Assembly: GCA_045597125.1 (NCBI GenBank)
Contig: JAZODR010000021.1
Location: 35,643 to 99,642, forward strand
Origin: RGIG5579 sp045597125
GTDB taxonomy: Bacteria > Bacillota > Clostridia > Oscillospirales > SIG627
Length of the DNA: 64,000 bases
Direction of reading: 5' to 3'
Part shown: one piece after another, positions 18,130 to 26,978 of the stretch
Position numbering within the stretch: position 1 is the first letter of the stretch
Layout of the letters: each line of letters opens with the position of its first letter
Program-made: the position numbers and the translations under genes
Notes under the pieces: generated by a model
Databases searched by the model: none
Seen by the model: only the letters and a program-made list of their open reading frames with translations
Told to the model about the DNA's origin: nothing

Positions 18130-18162
18130 TCATTGCGTGTCAGTACTCTTTTCGTGTATCAT
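18128..18162 (+). promoter_or_regulatory. Promoter with direct-repeat operator of the capsid gene block
   Basis: The direct repeat TGTCA-N5-TGTCA (18128-18142) overlaps a weak -35 (TTGCGT, 18133-18138), followed after 18 bp by the -10 TATCAT (18157-18162). The same layout lies before terS at 27765-27799 with 13 of 15 operator bases identical and the -10 at the same offset. The portal ATG is 30 bases past the -10. A weak -35 under a direct repeat suggests a dedicated activator. Confidence 0.6.
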
Positions 18163-18191
18163 CCGCTCAACGAAACAAACAAGGAGGCACT

Positions 18192-19769
18192 ATGAAGCAA
18201 ACAGAAACGAAATTTCTCACAGAGGATTTCAAACTTTTGGAAAAGGGCAGGGAATATAACCGAACCATTGCCCTGTACGATACAGTCAACCGCAATGAAC
18301 GCTTTTATCGCGGCGACCAATGGCACGGCGTAGAAAAGGGGGATCTGCCTACACCGGTATTCAACCTGTTTAAGCGTGTTATCAACTATTTCGTTTCCAC
18401 GATTATGAGCCAGAAAATGTCGGTTCATTTTGCGGCGGAGGGAATGGAAATCTTTCACGATAAAGAAAAGCGAATCCGTATTGAGGAGGCTTGCAGACTT
18501 CTGACCCGTTATGCCAATTATCGCTTTGATCGTGATAAGTTGGATGATCTCTTAACGCGAGGTCTTTTGGATGCTGCGGTGACGGGAGATATGTTTCTTT
18601 ATGTGTATTGGGACCATGAGAAAAAGACAGCGCAGGGCTTTAAGGGAGATTTTGTAACGACCCTTGTGGATAGTACTCAAGTCTTTTTCGGGGATGTAAA
18701 CACTCCTGAGGTGGAGGCACAGCCTTATATTCTTTTGACGGGTAGGGAACTGGTTTCCAAACTGCGTCAAGAGGCATTGGAAAATGGAGCCACTGAGGAA
18801 GAAGTGGCAAAGATTGTTTCTGATCGTGATACCGAAAGCCAAAGCGGAGATTACGGAAAAATGGAGCTGGCGGATACAAAGGCAAGCTATGTAATTTGTA
18901 TGTATAAAAAGGATGGCACTGTTCGATTCCGCAAAAGCTGCAAAGAGCTTGTGATCGTGCCGGAACGCGATACGGGTTTAAGCCTTTATCCTGTGGTTTT
19001 ATTAAATTGGGAGCGTGTAAAAAATTCCTACCATGGTCAGGCGGCTGCAACCAATTTGGTGGATAACCAGCTTTACATTAACAAAGCCTTTGCTATGGTG
19101 ATGAAGCATATGATGGATGTTTCTTTTTCAAAGGTAATTTATAACGCAAATATTATCGATGAATGGACGGGTGAGATTGGTGAGGCGATAGCGGTAAACG
19201 GGCCTGTGGAACATGCCGCTGATCGTCTGGATCCCGGCAGTTTACAGGCAGGTTTTCTGGACATTATTCGAATGACTATGACCGTTACCAAGGAACTGAT
19301 GGGAGCCACCGATGCGGCGCTGGGAAATGTTACGCCCGACAATACCAGTGCAATTATTGCTCTGCAGCAAAGCTCCGCCGTACCGCTGGAACTGCAGAAA
19401 AGGGCGCTCTATACGGCGGTAGAGCGTCTGGGTATGATTTGGCTGGATTTTATTCTGGGCTTTTACGACGAATCTCGTATTATGCTTTTCCGAGAGAAGG
19501 GAGAACTTCTGGGCGGAACCATTTCATCGCGGGAGATGAAGAATATTCTCTTCTCTTGTACCACACAGGCAGGCGCTTCCAGTCATTGGAGTGAAATTGC
19601 TCAGATTTCTACCTTGGACCGTCTTCTTACCTCGGGTAATATTCGATTCTCACAGTATTTGGAGCGTATTCCCGACGGTTATATTTCGAAGCGTGAGGAA
19701 CTTTTGGAAGAAGTAAAACAAGAAGAAGACGTGCTTGCTACCCAATCTGATTTTCCGGCAAACGCCTGA
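18192..19769 (+). CDS. Phage-type portal protein (P22-like)
   Basis: Protein of 525 residues resembling the podovirus (P22-like) portal, the dodecameric ring through which DNA enters and leaves a capsid. Supporting features: FYRGDQWHG near the N-terminus, YPVVLLNWERVKNSYHGQAAATNL with a following N-x-A/I-N helix region (about 275-305), and a helical stem segment GATDAALGNVTPDNTSAIIALQQ (about 374-396). AAGGAGG lies nine bases before the ATG. The gene is intact and first in a six-gene plus-strand unit with its own promoter and terminator. Portal assignment rests on sequence pattern and the neighbouring coat gene. Confidence 0.8.
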   Translation: MKQTETKFLTEDFKLLEKGREYNRTIALYDTVNRNERFYRGDQWHGVEKGDLPTPVFNLFKRVINYFVSTIMSQKMSVHFAAEGMEIFHDKEKRIRIEEACRLLTRYANYRFDRDKLDDLLTRGLLDAAVTGDMFLYVYWDHEKKTAQGFKGDFVTTLVDSTQVFFGDVNTPEVEAQPYILLTGRELVSKLRQEALENGATEEEVAKIVSDRDTESQSGDYGKMELADTKASYVICMYKKDGTVRFRKSCKELVIVPERDTGLSLYPVVLLNWERVKNSYHGQAAATNLVDNQLYINKAFAMVMKHMMDVSFSKVIYNANIIDEWTGEIGEAIAVNGPVEHAADRLDPGSLQAGFLDIIRMTMTVTKELMGATDAALGNVTPDNTSAIIALQQSSAVPLELQKRALYTAVERLGMIWLDFILGFYDESRIMLFREKGELLGGTISSREMKNILFSCTTQAGASSHWSEIAQISTLDRLLTSGNIRFSQYLERIPDGYISKREELLEEVKQEEDVLATQSDFPANA

Positions 19770-19798
19770 AAATAAATGAATAAAAAAAGGAGGACATT

Positions 19799-20212
19799 AT
19801 GAAGAAGAAAAAGGAAAAAGAAGTACCTGTAGAACAGATGCTTCCCGCCCAAACTCCTGAATCCGAGGAAGCAGGAGTTTCTGCTGAGGACTGGATGGAG
19901 GAGGATATTGAACTCTTTCGCAGTTTATTTCCCGAGGTAAAGGGAGAGGACATCCCTCAGGAGGTATGGGACCGCGTAGAGCACGGCGAAAGTCTTGCGG
20001 CAAGCTATGCGCTCTATGCTGTACAGCAGTACCGAGAAGAGGAAAGAGTCAGCCGTATCAATGAGGAAAACGGCAAAAAGGCACCGCCTCCCATCGAAGG
20101 AAGCTCTGCCGAAGGCGACTACTTTTCTCCGGAAGCGGTGAAGAGTATGAGCCGTAGCGAAATTCGCAAAAACTACAACAAAATTTTATCTTCCATGGAA
20201 AAATGGAACTAA
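19799..20212 (+). CDS. Putative scaffolding protein
   Basis: Acidic, helix-rich protein of 137 residues lying between the portal and coat genes, exactly where phages of the P22 type encode scaffold. The N-terminus is rich in Lys/Glu/Pro and likely flexible. The C-terminus (SPEAVKSMSRSEIRKNYNKI) is a basic helical segment of the kind that binds coat protein. GGAGG precedes the start. Position is the main evidence; an alternative is a capsid decoration or head protein. Confidence 0.5.
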   Translation: MKKKKEKEVPVEQMLPAQTPESEEAGVSAEDWMEEDIELFRSLFPEVKGEDIPQEVWDRVEHGESLAASYALYAVQQYREEERVSRINEENGKKAPPPIEGSSAEGDYFSPEAVKSMSRSEIRKNYNKILSSMEKWN

Positions 20213-20232
20213 AAAAGAAAGGATGAAACATT

Positions 20233-21069
20233 ATGGCAATTCAAAATTTTATTCCCACACTTTGGAGTGAAACTCTTTATACGGAGCTGGAAAAGGACTA
20301 TGTGGGTGTCCGACTTTGCTCCCGTGACTTTGAAGGAGAAATCCGTGGAGAGGGTGACCGCGTTAAAATTTGCGGCGTAGGACCCGTAACCGTATTCGAC
20401 TACCACAAAAACCAGGATATGCCTGCCGCAGAGGTGCTTTCCGATACGGAGAGAACCTTGGTTATCGATCAGGCAAAAGGCTTTAACTTCTTTCTGGATT
20501 CTATTGATCTTGCTCAGTCTAAAAAGGGCTTGATGCAGGCGGCAATGAAGGAGGCATCCGGTGCTCTTTCCGACGTGGCGGATCGCTACATTTACTCTTT
20601 GACCGATGAGAACGTAGCAGAGCTTGAGAATAGCGCAGCTACCAGCACCAACATTATCAGCACGATTGCAGAGGCAAGAAAAATGCTGATGGAAAACAAT
20701 GTGCCCAATTCTGCCAAGGTATCTTTGGAGGTTTCCCCTGCCATCGAGCAGAAGCTGGTGCTTGCCAAGGTTCTTCGTTCTACCGACAACGTAGAGGCAC
20801 TGGGCAGAGGATACATTGGCTCCTTTATGGGCTTTGATATTTATGTAACTAACAATATTACCCCTAATGATGACGGTTCTTATCGTTGTATTGCCAGAAC
20901 CGGAAGAGCGATTGCCTTTGCCGAGCAGGTATCTGCGGTAAAAGCCTACGAGCCTGAGCTTCGTCACGGTGACGCAGTAAAGGGTCTGCATCTGTACGGT
21001 GCTAAGATTATTTACCCCAAGGAAATGGTATTTTTGAACCTGACTCCTGGGGAAGAAGAAATGATCTGA
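20233..21069 (+). CDS. Major capsid (coat) protein, probable HK97 fold
   Basis: Protein of 278 residues resembling short P22-type coat proteins: N-terminal arm MAIQNFIPTLWSE, then GDRVKICGVGPVTVFDY, a long central helix segment around SDVADRYIYSLTDENV, the VSLEVSPAIEQKLV region and a C-terminal GDAVKGLHLYGAKII strand pair. No maturation protease gene is nearby, consistent with P22-type capsids, which do not need one. It follows the putative scaffold with GAAAGGATG spacing. Codon usage looks more biased than in its neighbours, as expected for an abundant structural protein. Confidence 0.78.
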   Translation: MAIQNFIPTLWSETLYTELEKDYVGVRLCSRDFEGEIRGEGDRVKICGVGPVTVFDYHKNQDMPAAEVLSDTERTLVIDQAKGFNFFLDSIDLAQSKKGLMQAAMKEASGALSDVADRYIYSLTDENVAELENSAATSTNIISTIAEARKMLMENNVPNSAKVSLEVSPAIEQKLVLAKVLRSTDNVEALGRGYIGSFMGFDIYVTNNITPNDDGSYRCIARTGRAIAFAEQVSAVKAYEPELRHGDAVKGLHLYGAKIIYPKEMVFLNLTPGEEEMI

Positions 21070-21100
21070 TTATTTTTGCATCAGGAAAGGGAGGAAGGAT

Positions 21101-21484
21101 ATGAAATGTGCTGAAGATATCTATCATAGAAGTCTTGCTCTCATGGGAGAAACACCGGGGGAAGAAAATCAGATTTTCAAGGAACGGGCAGTGCCTATTA
21201 TCAATGTACTCCTGTCACAGCTTTTTGAACTGGAAATTGCGCTTAGGGGAGAGAAGTATTCCGTAGAAACGGTCATTCCGCAAATTACTTCTCTGAAGGA
21301 TGTTCTTTCCTTATGTGATCCGATTCTTTACACGGTAATTCCTTTGGGACTTGCGGGTTTTCTCCTGATGGAAGAAGAAATGGAGCGAGGAAGATTTTTC
21401 CTCCAGTTGTATCATACTGAGGTGGAGCTTTTGCAAGCCAGAAGTTTACGCGGTGTCCGTCATAAAATTACAAGGAGCGTGTAA
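21101..21484 (+). CDS. Putative head-tail adaptor protein
   Basis: Mostly helical protein of 127 residues directly after the coat gene. Size, helical character (MKCAEDIYHRSLALMG, then ERAVPIINVLLSQL) and position match the adaptor that extends the portal ring (P22 gp4 or the HK97 gp6-like fold). AAAGGGAGG precedes the ATG, and the next gene starts three bases after its stop. Assignment is by position and fold impression only. Confidence 0.5.
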   Translation: MKCAEDIYHRSLALMGETPGEENQIFKERAVPIINVLLSQLFELEIALRGEKYSVETVIPQITSLKDVLSLCDPILYTVIPLGLAGFLLMEEEMERGRFFLQLYHTEVELLQARSLRGVRHKITRSV

Positions 21485-21487
21485 GGT

Positions 21488-23191
21488 ATGGCAAAGGATT
21501 TTACGTTGCGTGTGGAGGAGTTTGCGGGGATGAGATTGTCCGCGGACAATACCGATGAGCTTTCTGTGGGCAACGGTGCGGATATGGTCAATTTCCGTAT
21601 TACCCAGGCAAAAAAACTAAAACGTCGAGAAGGTTATTCTCGGGTATTTAATGCTCCTTCTAATTTGAGAGGAATTTTTTGCGGTAGTGTAGGAGGTGTG
21701 ACGCACTATCTGGCTGCCTGTGGAAATCGACTTTACACTTCCACCGAGGGGTTTGACCGTCTTGAGCCTTTGGAAACAGAATTGGGCGGAGAGGATCGCG
21801 TGTTCTTTTTTCCTTTTCACTCTAAGCTTTATCTGCTTACAGGGGAGAATATTTACCACTATGACGGTGCTACCTTATCTATTATTGAGCCGTACATTCC
21901 ACTGATTATGATTTGTACCCCGCCCCAAGGAAGCGGAATCGTATATGAGGATGTCAATCTTTTGACTCGCAGGGTGCGCCAAAGATTTTCTCCTGACGGA
22001 TACAAAACCATTTTCCCCGCTGCGGTAGAAAACGTGGATGCCATTGACTGGGTCAAGATCAATGGATTCATACAGCGAGAAGATAGCTATTATTTCGATT
22101 ATGATAATAGTTCCTTTGAATTTGTGGGTGCTCCAAGAATGGGAACAGATACCGTGGAGATTCAGTACGTAATCGCTAAGGAGGATGTATCGGACCGTAT
22201 TAAAAAATGCTGTTTTGCTACGGCATTTGGTGGGGCGAATGATACACGAGCTTTTTTGTACGGTAATCCCGATAGTCCTGCGGTGCGCTATCATAGCGGT
22301 ATCGTAGATGGAAAACCTTCCTTTACCTATTTCCCCGAAACAGCCTTTTCCCTGGTGGGAACGGGCGATCCCATCACTGCCATTTGTCGCCATTATGACC
22401 GACAGTTGATTTTTACTGCGGGCAGTGCCTATTATTCTTATTTGGAATATATGACAGGGTCGGAGGGAAGGCTGATTGCAGGCTTTCCTATCCTTCCTTT
22501 GAACGAAGAGAGAGGCTGTGTTGCTCCCGGTCAGGCAATTTTGGTGAAAAACACTCCTTATACTCTTGCCGAGGACGGTTTATTTCAATGGATTTCAACC
22601 AATATCCGCGATGAGCGAAACGCAGAATGTATGTCCGAACCCATCAATCACGCCTTGCAAAAAGAAGTGCTATCAAGCGCGATTTTGTTCAATCGCAAGG
22701 AGCAATCGGAATTGTACTTATGCGTAGGAGAAAATTGTTATGTGTACAATTATCGGTTGAAGCTGTTTTATCGGTACAGAGTACCTCGTATTCTCGGATT
22801 CTGTCGGGGAGAACAACTGTATTTTTATACAGAGGACGGAATTTTTTCTCTTGGCGGCAATACGGATGACGGGCAAAAAATCAAGGCGGTATGGAAGTCT
22901 AAGCTTTTGGATTTTTCTGATAAGCAAAGGATAAAGAAATTATTTGGAACTACGCTCATTGCCAAGGGTGGACTTGGAAGTGAACTTCTGCTTTCCTTTC
23001 GAGAGGAAAATGAAACGGAAAAAATTACAAAGCGGGTACATTTTTCCGGAAATCCCGAAGGAGAAAGGATTCACCTGGATACGCCCAAAAGGCGATTTGG
23101 GGCATTGGAGATTAGCCTTGAAACCGATAGTGAGGAAAGCGTACATATTTTGGCGCTACTTCTAAAGGGGAGAATTACAGATGCAAAATAG
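21488..23191 (+). CDS. Putative tail hub / DNA-stabilization protein with beta-propeller-like repeats
   Basis: Protein of 567 residues, predominantly beta-strand. It contains repeated blade-like units such as FCGSVGGVTHYLAACGNRLY, FFFPFHSKLYLLTGENIYHYDG and FCRGEQLYFYTEDGIFSLGG. In P22 the protein encoded after gp4, gp10, is a beta-propeller plug that holds packaged DNA in place; gene order and fold type match. N-terminal EFAGMRLSADNTDELSVGNGADMVNF is typical of phage structural proteins. A strand-rich C-terminal domain may interact with a receptor or needle. The specific function is inferred. Confidence 0.55.
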   Translation: MAKDFTLRVEEFAGMRLSADNTDELSVGNGADMVNFRITQAKKLKRREGYSRVFNAPSNLRGIFCGSVGGVTHYLAACGNRLYTSTEGFDRLEPLETELGGEDRVFFFPFHSKLYLLTGENIYHYDGATLSIIEPYIPLIMICTPPQGSGIVYEDVNLLTRRVRQRFSPDGYKTIFPAAVENVDAIDWVKINGFIQREDSYYFDYDNSSFEFVGAPRMGTDTVEIQYVIAKEDVSDRIKKCCFATAFGGANDTRAFLYGNPDSPAVRYHSGIVDGKPSFTYFPETAFSLVGTGDPITAICRHYDRQLIFTAGSAYYSYLEYMTGSEGRLIAGFPILPLNEERGCVAPGQAILVKNTPYTLAEDGLFQWISTNIRDERNAECMSEPINHALQKEVLSSAILFNRKEQSELYLCVGENCYVYNYRLKLFYRYRVPRILGFCRGEQLYFYTEDGIFSLGGNTDDGQKIKAVWKSKLLDFSDKQRIKKLFGTTLIAKGGLGSELLLSFREENETEKITKRVHFSGNPEGERIHLDTPKRRFGALEISLETDSEESVHILALLLKGRITDAK

Positions 23192-23205
23192 GAAAGGAGA
23201 AAGGA

Positions 23206-23940
23206 ATGTCACAGACAGATACTATGAAGCAGTATTTGCGACGTCTGGAAGACGAGTCTGCGGCGATTCGCTCACGGTATGCAAGTCTTGCTGCCGCAAG
23301 CGATGCGCAGTATCGGGCAAAAATTGAAAAGCTGGATATGGATTATGCTGCAGCGGTAAATGAAGCTTCTGCTCAATCTCAGATTAATTTGAAAAACAAT
23401 CTGGAGAAAATGGCGGATGCGGGCTATACACGCTCCGGCGAAACGGTGCAGGCAACTATTGCAGCAGGTTCCGATCGGGCAAAGATGCTGTCTGCTTTGT
23501 CATCGCAGAGGGCTCAGGATAAGAAGAGCTATGAAAGCGAAATGGCCCGAGCCCGAGAGGGCATTGTTCTGGAGGGAGAAAAGGAGGCGGCGGAATATGA
23601 AAACCGTGCTACGGAAATGATTCTTGCCCAGCAGAACGCAGATCGGGAATTTGAGGCAACCCAGCGCCAGAGAGCCGTTGAGAATGAATTGAAACAGCGT
23701 TCTTTGGCTCAGGAGAAGAAAAATGAAGAGAAAGGAATCGTTCCCGAAAAAAATCCCTACGAATATGTGGAGCAAATTGTAAAACAAAACAGTCAGTACA
23801 ACAAGAAGAAAGGGTACACGGTGGTGGATCGCAAGGCAATTTTGCTGGCGATTTCTTCCGTGGTGAAGGACAAGCGTCTGTCTTATCAGTACCGTTATGA
23901 AATGTATTTGTACGGAAAAAGTTTGGGATATATTCAATAA
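23206..23940 (+). CDS. Coiled-coil structural protein, last gene of the capsid block
   Basis: Protein of 244 residues rich in Ala, Glu, Gln, Lys and Arg. Residues about 5-185 form long coiled-coil helices with one break at MADAGYTRSGETVQ. The C-terminus (about 200-244) is basic and may be globular. It could be a needle, a scaffold-like or ejection protein, or a virion-associated protein; no enzyme motif is visible. AGGAGAAAGG precedes the ATG. It closes the six-gene unit just before a bidirectional terminator. I do not recognise a named family. Confidence 0.55.
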   Translation: MSQTDTMKQYLRRLEDESAAIRSRYASLAAASDAQYRAKIEKLDMDYAAAVNEASAQSQINLKNNLEKMADAGYTRSGETVQATIAAGSDRAKMLSALSSQRAQDKKSYESEMARAREGIVLEGEKEAAEYENRATEMILAQQNADREFEATQRQRAVENELKQRSLAQEKKNEEKGIVPEKNPYEYVEQIVKQNSQYNKKKGYTVVDRKAILLAISSVVKDKRLSYQYRYEMYLYGKSLGYIQ

Positions 23941-23967
23941 AAAAAGAGCCGAAAGGCTCTTTTTTTA
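23939..23967. terminator. Bidirectional intrinsic terminator between capsid block and spoVF
   Basis: Stem AAAAAGAGCC/GGCTCTTTTT with a GAAA loop and T-runs on both strands lies in the 24-bp gap between the convergent units. Confidence 0.85.
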
Positions 23968-24531
23968 TTGAAAGATGGGTTGAAGCGATTTTCCGTTTAG
24001 CGCCGCTTCGATGGCATCGGGGATAAGATCAAAATTGCATACCAGGGAGGCGGGTTTTTCGGAAGGCGCATCTTGCCTCATGGGAACAAAGAAAATGCTT
24101 TTTTTATCGGCAAGCACGCCCAGACTTTTGGCAGAACCGGATAGGGCATCGTTGGTGGAGAGGGCAATGAGAATTTTTCCGCCACCGCGACGATGGGATT
24201 TTGCCGCCATTGTGACGCATGTATCCGTAATCCCCAGGGCCATTTTGGAGAGCGTATTGCCCGTGCAGGGACAAATGACCAAAAGGTCCAGCATATGCTT
24301 CGGACCTAGGGGTTCCACCTCGGTCAGCGTTTGCAGGGGTATTTGTCCGCAGATGTTCTCCAATCGGGAAAGAACCTCTTGTGTTTTAAAAAAGCGGGTG
24401 TTGGTATTTGCAACCCGTTCCGAAATGATGGGAATCAGATGATATTGCTCCTTTAAGGCTTCCATAATCCGAAAGGTTTTTTCCAGTGAGCAGAAGGAGC
24501 CTGTCAGGGCAAAGCCTACGGTTTTTTTCAT
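23965..24531 (-). CDS. spoVFB: Dipicolinate synthase subunit B
   Basis: Flavoprotein-like subunit of 188 residues (UbiX/Dfp fold) that with SpoVFA converts dihydrodipicolinate to dipicolinic acid in the mother cell during sporulation. It shows MKKTVGFALTGSFCS, LLVICPCTGNTLSKMALGITDTCVTMAAKSHRR and STNDALSGSAKSLGVL, typical of this family. The start overlaps the spoVFA stop by four bases. Its presence supports an endospore-forming host. Confidence 0.92.
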   Translation of the reverse strand: MKKTVGFALTGSFCSLEKTFRIMEALKEQYHLIPIISERVANTNTRFFKTQEVLSRLENICGQIPLQTLTEVEPLGPKHMLDLLVICPCTGNTLSKMALGITDTCVTMAAKSHRRGGGKILIALSTNDALSGSAKSLGVLADKKSIFFVPMRQDAPSEKPASLVCNFDLIPDAIEAALNGKSLQPIFQ

Positions 24532-25304
24532 AATATACTCCTTTTGATAGATAGGGTGCGCGTTATCTCATACCAGATGGCATCGGCTTCCGATGCGGGG
24601 CAGTATTTTCCGGGAAGACCGTGGAGGGGGAAAAAACGGATACCACGCTGTTCCAAAGCATTTGTATCAATGCCTGAAAATCCACTTGCTATTTGGAAAA
24701 ACGAACTGTCATGTCGCATGGTGGAAAGAAATTGAGTTGAAAAGATGGAATCGGGCACGGTATTGATGATTCCGTCGAACATTCCCAGTCCCTTGACGGG
24801 CGCAGGGTACACATTAAAGCCATCTGATTGTGCAAGGGCCTGTCCTCGTTCTCTTGACCAAACCCATACTTCACACCCGCAAAGCCACAAAAGACGTGCA
24901 ATGGCGCGTCCGCAATTTCCGTAGCCGTAAATGAGAAAGCAAAGTTCGTCCAGCTTTCGGTGGGTATTTGTAATGATTTCCGCCAAAGTGCCTTCGGCGG
25001 TATGTTCTGCATTTTTTAAAAGGTATCGTTTCTTTTCTAAAAGGTAAGTCAAATGGATGTTCTTTTGCCCTGCATCCTCTTTCACATCGTTTGTGCTTTT
25101 CCCAAAAAAGACAAAGCTTCCTGATGGAATTTTGCCAAGGGCATCGAGGCACGCTTTTTCGTCGAGGTTGAAAGGGAAGAGGAAAACACCCGGCTCCGAT
25201 GGGGTGTTTTCATTGTATTGTAAAACTTGAAAACCCGCCTCCTCGGCTATGGCGGAAAGGTGTGTGAAGCGAAGGTCGTTTGTTTTTGGCAGAATGAATT
25301 TCAT
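24528..25304 (-). CDS. spoVFA: Dipicolinate synthase subunit A
   Basis: NAD(P)-binding subunit of 258 residues. The Rossmann segment FLIYGYGNCGRAIARLLWLCG (about 127-147) is clear, and the C-terminal GLPGKYCPASEADAIWYEI matches the family. The reading frame is open to 25328, but AGGAGG lies just before the ATG at 25304. Upstream on the minus strand CATAAAATA (25341-25333) resembles the -10 of mother-cell sigma factors (SigE/SigK), which would fit late sporulation timing; its -35 is not convincing. Confidence 0.9.
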   Translation of the reverse strand: MKFILPKTNDLRFTHLSAIAEEAGFQVLQYNENTPSEPGVFLFPFNLDEKACLDALGKIPSGSFVFFGKSTNDVKEDAGQKNIHLTYLLEKKRYLLKNAEHTAEGTLAEIITNTHRKLDELCFLIYGYGNCGRAIARLLWLCGCEVWVWSRERGQALAQSDGFNVYPAPVKGLGMFDGIINTVPDSIFSTQFLSTMRHDSSFFQIASGFSGIDTNALEQRGIRFFPLHGLPGKYCPASEADAIWYEITRTLSIKRSIL

Positions 25305-25332
25305 TACAGTTCCTCCTTCTGAATCCACACTT

Positions 25333-25359
25333 TATTTTATGCAAAGTATATATCTTTGC
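25333..25359 (-). promoter_or_regulatory. Candidate sporulation promoter -10 and inverted repeat before spoVFA
   Basis: CATAAAATA on the minus strand (25341-25333) fits the CATA-N3-TA pattern of SigK-type -10 boxes. An inverted repeat GCAAAG-N7-CTTTGC (25341-25359) overlaps it and could bind a regulator shared with the divergent lipoprotein gene. Neither has a supporting -35 match, so this is tentative. Confidence 0.3.
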
Positions 25360-25448
25360 TACGGTTTTTTGGTGAAAATGTATCTTTTGTTTTATAGTTA
25401 TATTTGGTATAATGAATTCGGAAAGAGTAAAATTATAAGGAGAATTTT

Positions 25449-26927
25449 ATGAAACGAATTTTATTTTTGTGTTTAGCGCTTGTGATGATGCTGACAAACC
25501 TTGCATCTTGCGCATCTTCCTTGTTGGCTCCGGAGACCGCCGCTGAAGAGCAGAATGTTAGCTCTGACAAGGAAACGGCCAATGAAAAACGCGATCCTAC
25601 CGGTTTTTCCGCAGGTTTCGGTCGTGCTGTTATTAACCCTAAAAATCCTGTTGGCATGGCTGGCTATGGCAATGATAAAACTCGTCTATCTACAGCCGTC
25701 GGAAACGACTTGACTGTATCCTGCATCGCTGTTTCTGATGGGGAGAATACCGCTTTGTTTTTCACTATTGATGTGCTTTCCATTGGTTATAAAAATCTTG
25801 AGAATATTCAAAAGCAGGTTGAGAAAAACTTGGGTATTAAGCCGGAATTCGTTATCGTTTCCGCAACTCATGCTCATTCTGCGCCTGCCATTGCCAATAG
25901 TGCGAATGAGTCTGTTGCAAATTATTTGAGACTGTTTTATCCTGCGGTTATCAAGGCGGCAAAGGATGCCGTGGCAGACCTTGACCGTTGCGAAATCAAG
26001 GTTGGATGTACTACTACTACCGATCTTAGCTATGTGCGTCGCGTTTTCCGCGAGGATGGAACTTTTTACGGAACTAACTATGTTTCTACTAGCACCTCTC
26101 CCGTTGTTCGCTATGAAACCGAGATAGATAATGAAATGCAGCTTTTGATGTTTGATCGTGTGAATGGCAAAGATATTCTGATGATGAATTGGCAGTGCCA
26201 TGTAACCACTGCAGGCGGTCGCAATAACACCATTCTTTCTTCTGACTGGGTAGGCGTACTTCGCGAGAAAATAGAGAAGGAAGGTAATATACACTTTGCT
26301 TATTATCAGGGAGCTGCGGGCAATATTGTTTCCAATAGTTATATTACATCCGCTCCCAGAAATGATGATTACAACATTTATGGAAAGAAGATTGCTGATG
26401 TTGCTTTGGCGGCAATTCCTAAGATGGAAAAGGTTTTTTCCGGCAAAGTGAGCGCTACGAGCAAGATTGTCTCTTGCGAAAAGGATTTGGATATTTCTAT
26501 GTATGATTTGGAGAAGGCGAAGTTGATTGCAGAACCTTATCGAGCAGGTGATTATGAAAAGGCAAAGTCTCTTTGTCTGGATTATGGATTCAATTCTCCT
26601 TATCACGCAAATGCGGTTGTAACCAAGAGTGAGAGTACGGAAACAGCATCGACGATGCCGCTTTCTGCTGTTTCTATCGGTGATGTAGGGTTTGCCGTTG
26701 CTCCTTATGAAATGTTTGATACCAACGGACAGCAGATTAAGACAAATTCTCCTTACAAGATGACCTTTGTTTGCGCTTATTCTAATGGTGCGTATGGATA
26801 TATTCCTTCTGAAATTGCTTGGCCTAACGGCGGTTATGAGGTAGATACATGTAAATATGTTAAGGGAACGGGCGAGATGTTGGCAAATGAATTGGTTTCG
26901 TTGCTTGGAGAAATAAAAATAGATTAG
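25449..26927 (+). CDS. Neutral/alkaline ceramidase-like lipoprotein
   Basis: Exported lipoprotein of 492 residues with lipobox NLASC (Cys about 21) and a low-complexity linker to about residue 55. The core matches the N-terminal domain of neutral ceramidases: GFGRAVINP, GNDLTVSCIAV, and the metal-site motif VSATHAHSAPAI (about 138-149), then NWQCHVTTAGGRNN and YYQGAAGNI. The ceramidase C-terminal domain is shortened. Enzymes of this family hydrolyse an amide bond in ceramide; some bacterial homologues may act on other lipids or on cell-wall amides. TATAAT at 25408-25413 is a likely -10. Flanked by phage-like genes but without phage features. Confidence 0.78.
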   Translation: MKRILFLCLALVMMLTNLASCASSLLAPETAAEEQNVSSDKETANEKRDPTGFSAGFGRAVINPKNPVGMAGYGNDKTRLSTAVGNDLTVSCIAVSDGENTALFFTIDVLSIGYKNLENIQKQVEKNLGIKPEFVIVSATHAHSAPAIANSANESVANYLRLFYPAVIKAAKDAVADLDRCEIKVGCTTTTDLSYVRRVFREDGTFYGTNYVSTSTSPVVRYETEIDNEMQLLMFDRVNGKDILMMNWQCHVTTAGGRNNTILSSDWVGVLREKIEKEGNIHFAYYQGAAGNIVSNSYITSAPRNDDYNIYGKKIADVALAAIPKMEKVFSGKVSATSKIVSCEKDLDISMYDLEKAKLIAEPYRAGDYEKAKSLCLDYGFNSPYHANAVVTKSESTETASTMPLSAVSIGDVGFAVAPYEMFDTNGQQIKTNSPYKMTFVCAYSNGAYGYIPSEIAWPNGGYEVDTCKYVKGTGEMLANELVSLLGEIKID

Positions 26928-26936
26928 GAATACGTT

Positions 26937-26974
26937 AAAAGTCCCCTTTATGCTTTAGCATAAAGGGGACTTTT
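26937..26974. terminator. Bidirectional intrinsic terminator
   Basis: A perfect 17-bp stem (26937-26953 with 26958-26974) with a TTTA loop separates the ceramidase-like gene from the convergent membrane protein gene. Confidence 0.88.
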
Positions 26975-26978
26975 GATT

